Positions 61,231 to 64,000 of a stretch of DNA of 64,000 bases are shown here, piece by piece. The notes beneath the pieces are model-generated. The model had not been told where the DNA came from and did no database searches. It saw only the letters and a list, made by a program, of their open reading frames with translations. A program made the position numbers and the translations under genes. The DNA comes from Crenothrix sp043729335 (GTDB lineage Bacteria; Pseudomonadota; Gammaproteobacteria; Methylococcales; Methylomonadaceae), in NCBI RefSeq assembly GCF_043729335.1, contig NZ_JAYTLQ010000042.1, positions 1-64,000 on the forward strand. Reading direction: 5' to 3'. Positions within the stretch are counted from its first letter, which is position 1; the number at the start of each line of letters is the position of its first letter.

Positions 61231-62514
61231 ATGAAAATACTCATAGTCGGCGGTGGTGGCCGCGAACACGCTCTGGCATGGAAAGCCAAACAATCACCTA
61301 AAGTTAGCCACGTATTTGTTGCGCCCGGTAATGCTGGCACAGCACTGGAGCCAGCTATTGAAAATGTCGCCATCGCTGCCCATGATATTACCGGCTTATT
61401 GGCATTTGCAAAAAGTGAAGCGATTGATTTGACCATCGTTGGCCCTGAAATACCTTTGACGCGCGGCATTGTCGACAGATTTCAACAAGCCGGACTCAAA
61501 TGTTTTGGCCCTACGGCCAAAGCGGCGCAACTGGAAGGCTCAAAAACCTATTGTAAAGACTTCATGATCCGCTACAAAATCCCCACCGCAAAATACCGGA
61601 GTTTTACCGATAAAAGGTTGGCTATCGCTTATATTAGAGCCGAAGGTGCACCGATTGTCGTTAAAGCCGATGGCCTTGCTGCGGGCAAAGGGGTGATCGT
61701 CGCTCAAACTGAACAGGAGGCTATTACCGCCGTTGAAGACATGCTATCCGGCAATGTGTTTGGTGCTGCCGGTAGCCGTGTGGTGGTCGAAGAGTTTTTG
61801 ACCGGTGAAGAAGCCAGTTTTATCGTGATGGCCGATGGCAAACATGCGCTGGCAATGGCCACTTCGCAAGATCACAAAGCGCGTGACAATGGCGACTTAG
61901 GCCCTAATACCGGTGGCATGGGTGCGTATTCGCCTGCGCCGGTGGTTACGCCAGAAATCCACCAAAAGGTAATGAGCGATATTATCATGCCGACTTTAAA
62001 AGGCATGATGGCCGATGGTAATCCTTACACTGGCTTTCTGTATGCGGGTTTGATGATTAGTCCTGATGGCACGATTAAAGTGTTGGAATATAACTGCCGT
62101 TTTGGTGATCCTGAAACCCAGCCCATTATGATGCGGATGAACAGCGATATAGTAGAGCTGTGTGAGTTTGCTTTAGCTGGCAAACTTGACAAGATTGATA
62201 GTGATTGGGATGACCGAGTTGCTGTGGGTGTGGTTTTAGCGGCTGGCGGTTATCCTGATGCTTTCCAGTCTGGAGCGGTTATTTCGGGTTTGACGACAGA
62301 TGAAGCTGCGGATAGAAAGGTGTTTCATGCCGGCACTAAGATGGTCGGCAATGATGTCGTTACTGCGGGTGGGCGTGTGTTGTGTGCGTGTGCGTTGGGG
62401 GATACTGTTCTGGAAGCACAAACCAAAGCTTATGAATTAGCTAAAACTATAGATTGGGAGGGTATTTATTACCGGACGGATATTGGCTTTAAGGCGATAA
62501 AAACCGATAACTAA
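61231..62514 (+). CDS. purD: Phosphoribosylamine-glycine ligase
   Basis: PurD makes GAR from phosphoribosylamine, glycine and ATP. The 427-residue protein starts with ILIVGGGGREHALAWK and shows the ATP-grasp blocks VVKADGLAAGKGVIVAQT, VVEEFLTGEEASFIVMAD, DNGDLGPNTGGMGAYSPAP, TGFLYAGLMI and EYNCRFGDPETQPIMMRM. Length and motifs are normal. It lies after purH as in enteric bacteria, but separated by a family D repeat. Confidence 0.98.
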   Translation: MKILIVGGGGREHALAWKAKQSPKVSHVFVAPGNAGTALEPAIENVAIAAHDITGLLAFAKSEAIDLTIVGPEIPLTRGIVDRFQQAGLKCFGPTAKAAQLEGSKTYCKDFMIRYKIPTAKYRSFTDKRLAIAYIRAEGAPIVVKADGLAAGKGVIVAQTEQEAITAVEDMLSGNVFGAAGSRVVVEEFLTGEEASFIVMADGKHALAMATSQDHKARDNGDLGPNTGGMGAYSPAPVVTPEIHQKVMSDIIMPTLKGMMADGNPYTGFLYAGLMISPDGTIKVLEYNCRFGDPETQPIMMRMNSDIVELCEFALAGKLDKIDSDWDDRVAVGVVLAAGGYPDAFQSGAVISGLTTDEAADRKVFHAGTKMVGNDVVTAGGRVLCACALGDTVLEAQTKAYELAKTIDWEGIYYRTDIGFKAIKTDN

Positions 62515-62642
62515 AATAGCTCGCTCTCTTGCTGATTTGCAGTGCTCACTTGTTTACTCAGTAAAAAAGTGAGGCTTGGCAGTTGGGGCAGAAAAAGTTT
62601 AAGCTATTCAAAATGTCCAGCAATAAGCAAGGGAATACCACA

Positions 62643-63275
62643 ATGGCCTTAAGTGCAAAGTCAGAACCTGAAAATGCCTACCTATCCGAAGCAGAATATC
62701 TGGTCACAGAGCCGGACTCTGAGGTGCGCCGTGAATATATTAACGGCCAACTTTATGCTATGGCTGGCGGAAGTGCCAACCACAATATTTTATCCGGCAA
62801 TATCTTTGGTGAATTCAGAAACCATCTGAAAGGTACGCCCTGCGTGACATTTATGTCCGACATTAAAGTGCCGTTAAAGGTATCTTCAGGAAATAATTAT
62901 GTGTATCCCGATGTATTGGTTGATTGCTCTAAAATTGAGGGTAAGAGTTATTTTTCAAACTCGCCTTTGCTTATTGTTGAAGTGTTATCTAAATCGACCC
63001 GAAAACGTGATCTGACTACAAAATTGTTGCGCTATATTAATCTGCCGTCTTTGTTGGAATATGTTGTGGTGGAGCAAGATTTTGTTCAGATACATGTTTT
63101 TCGGAAAAAAACGGATTGGAAAGATGAGTTTTATTTTCTGGGTGATTCAATTACTTTTGAGTCAATTGCCTTAACGCTTTCGGTTGCAGATATTTATGAT
63201 CGTGTTGAAAATGAAGATATGGATGAATTCAGGCAGGGTATTGTTGTTTTCGATCAGTCTGAAAATGACGGATAA
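62643..63275 (+). CDS. Uma2-family putative endonuclease
   Basis: The 210-residue protein has the PD-(D/E)XK-type Uma2 pattern: YLVTEPDSEVRREYINGQLYAMAGGSANHN near the start, MSDIKVPL, YPDVLVDC (acidic residue), PLLIVEVLSKSTRKRDLTTKLLRYINLPSL with the catalytic E and K, and YVVVEQDFVQIHVF. Uma2 proteins occur in large numbers in cyanobacteria and others; their role is unknown. The ATG at 62643 with AAGGGA upstream is preferred to in-frame starts at 62583 (TTG) and 62613. Confidence 0.88.
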   Translation: MALSAKSEPENAYLSEAEYLVTEPDSEVRREYINGQLYAMAGGSANHNILSGNIFGEFRNHLKGTPCVTFMSDIKVPLKVSSGNNYVYPDVLVDCSKIEGKSYFSNSPLLIVEVLSKSTRKRDLTTKLLRYINLPSLLEYVVVEQDFVQIHVFRKKTDWKDEFYFLGDSITFESIALTLSVADIYDRVENEDMDEFRQGIVVFDQSENDG

Positions 63276-63315
63276 CGCAGTATTTGATCATTTACGTGCT
63301 CGTACAAAAACAGGC

Positions 63316-63510
63316 TTATAAACAACGTTTGGCTGGCGTTGGGTCTGGAATTGCTGCTCTCAGTCGGAACTGGGATTCAGCATCAGATTCCATTAATATT
63401 CGGGTTGAAAACTCTTTAAATAGTTTGTTAAGGCTGATGCCTTTGCGGGATGCCAGCATTTTAAAACGTTCGTGGTGATCATCCGCCAGTCGTATAGTCA
63501 TAATACTCAT
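63316..63510 (-). CDS. Ribbon-helix-helix protein, possible lone antitoxin
   Basis: The 64-residue protein MSIMTIRLADDHHERFKMLASRKGISLNKLFKEFSTRILME resembles RHH (CopG/Arc/HicB-like) DNA-binding proteins: a first beta-strand TIRL, then two helices with the typical SLNKLFKEFSTR second helix. Many are antitoxins. No toxin gene lies next to it on either side, so it may be a solitary regulator or a remnant of a toxin-antitoxin pair. An AGAAAAAT sequence precedes the ATG at 63510. Confidence 0.7.
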   Translation of the reverse strand: MSIMTIRLADDHHERFKMLASRKGISLNKLFKEFSTRILMESDAESQFRLRAAIPDPTPAKRCL

Positions 63511-63750
63511 GATTTTTCTTCTCGAAAAAAACATCTAAAACCTTGGTTTAAACAATTTTGAGTTCGCAATAAAAACTTTACACCTTCACAGAATACGCTT
63601 AATAAATTTATAGAATATTGACAGCCGAATATTTGTGAGACAATTGGTGTACCGCATCTCTTTCACGAACAATGAACTTTTCTAGCCTAAAATTCTGGAA
63701 ATAATCATTTTACATTAGCAGTTCACCCAAATCACAAGAAAAAATCTAAG

Positions 63751-64000
63751 ATGAAATACCTTCAAAAAATTCTGTTCGGTAGCCCTGGAACAGGTAAAAG
63801 CCATCTAATTGACCAAGAGATTATTCCTTACGAATTAAGTATTGATGTTGAAAAAACTCCTGCAAACATCATTAAAACAGTATTTCATCCTGAATACACT
63901 TACGGCGATTTTGTCGGTAAACTCATGCCGATAACTCGTTCCAGTAAAGTCGAATACAATTTTTACGAAGGTCATTTTTTAAAAGCACTCGGACAAGCCT
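63751..64000 (+). CDS. McrB-like AAA+ ATPase/GTPase, N-terminal part (runs off window)
   Basis: The frame starts at ATG 63751 and continues past the window end. The first 83 residues show a Walker A motif FGSPGTGKSHLID near the start and VFHPEYTYGDFVGKLMPI, then YNFYEGHFLKAL. This pattern belongs to McrB-type AAA+ proteins that pair with the McrC nuclease to restrict methylated DNA, and to related defence ATPases. The N-terminal DNA-recognition domain usual in McrB is lacking, so this is the minimal-AAA type. The partner must lie to the right. Confidence 0.8.
   Translation, partial: MKYLQKILFGSPGTGKSHLIDQEIIPYELSIDVEKTPANIIKTVFHPEYTYGDFVGKLMPITRSSKVEYNFYEGHFLKALGQA

Noticed and set aside
63284..63478. 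Plus-strand 64-codon frame
   Set aside because: It is antisense to the ribbon-helix-helix gene and lacks gene features.

Overview
The window reads as chromosomal DNA of a gammaproteobacterium, most likely a methanotroph-type member of the Methylococcales. This is inferred from the gene set: accB-accC-prmA, dusB-fis, purH and purD in gammaproteobacterial form, an SmbP-like small metal-binding protein, carboxynorspermidine decarboxylase, and several membrane fatty-acid/sterol hydroxylases. No 16S rRNA or methane-oxidation gene is present to prove it. Gene density is high, base composition is moderately AT-rich, and I saw no tRNA, rRNA or CRISPR array.

Layout. 1-1.4 kb: the end of an insertion sequence that has cut off the 5' part of an OafA-type acyltransferase/SGNH gene. 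1.5-10.2 kb: housekeeping genes (ppnN, purE-purK, an MscK-type mechanosensitive channel, a YhiN flavoprotein). 10.6-17.4 kb: an exported redox locus with a HEAT protein, a TlpA thioredoxin, a DUF4266 lipoprotein, a large DUF3570 outer-membrane protein, a coiled lipoprotein and the flavin transferase ApbE. 17.5-18.6 kb: esterase and GFA protein. 19-25 kb: an accessory/defence island (PIN protein, unknown partner, XRE regulator, BsuBI/PstI-type restriction-modification pair, HerA-like ATPase). 25-34.5 kb: SmbP, MsrA, a blue-light LOV protein between an SRPBCC protein and a sterol desaturase, a FemAB-like acyltransferase, nspC with a hydroxylase and HugZ, and a membrane-anchored multicopper oxidase. 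35.3-49 kb: a minus-strand surface-glycan operon (GT52-like transferase, a possible flippase/polymerase fusion, phytanoyl-type dioxygenase, GT4, PglC/PglD/PglE-like enzymes, CapD-like dehydratase) ending in a type I secretion adaptor and TolC channel. 49-64 kb: an sdaA remnant, a pentapeptide-like protein, sdaA, aroQ, accBC, prmA, rlmI, dusB-fis, purH, purD, Uma2, a lone ribbon-helix-helix protein and the start of a McrB-like ATPase.

Most notable. The DUF3570 barrel next to apbE carries two matches to the ApbE flavinylation motif (DTWSGAT and DINSGAS), suggesting a covalently flavinylated outer-membrane redox protein with a fused second barrel-like half and a His-rich linker. At the same locus the DUF3570-end/apbE-start junction occurs twice, flanking a lipoprotein gene. 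A parallel case is a decayed sdaA 3' copy flanking a pentapeptide-like gene. Four families of dispersed palindromic repeats are present. One has ends resembling the insertion sequence at the left edge, so it may be a MITE mobilised by that IS family; another flanks purH on both sides with 21-23 bp arms.
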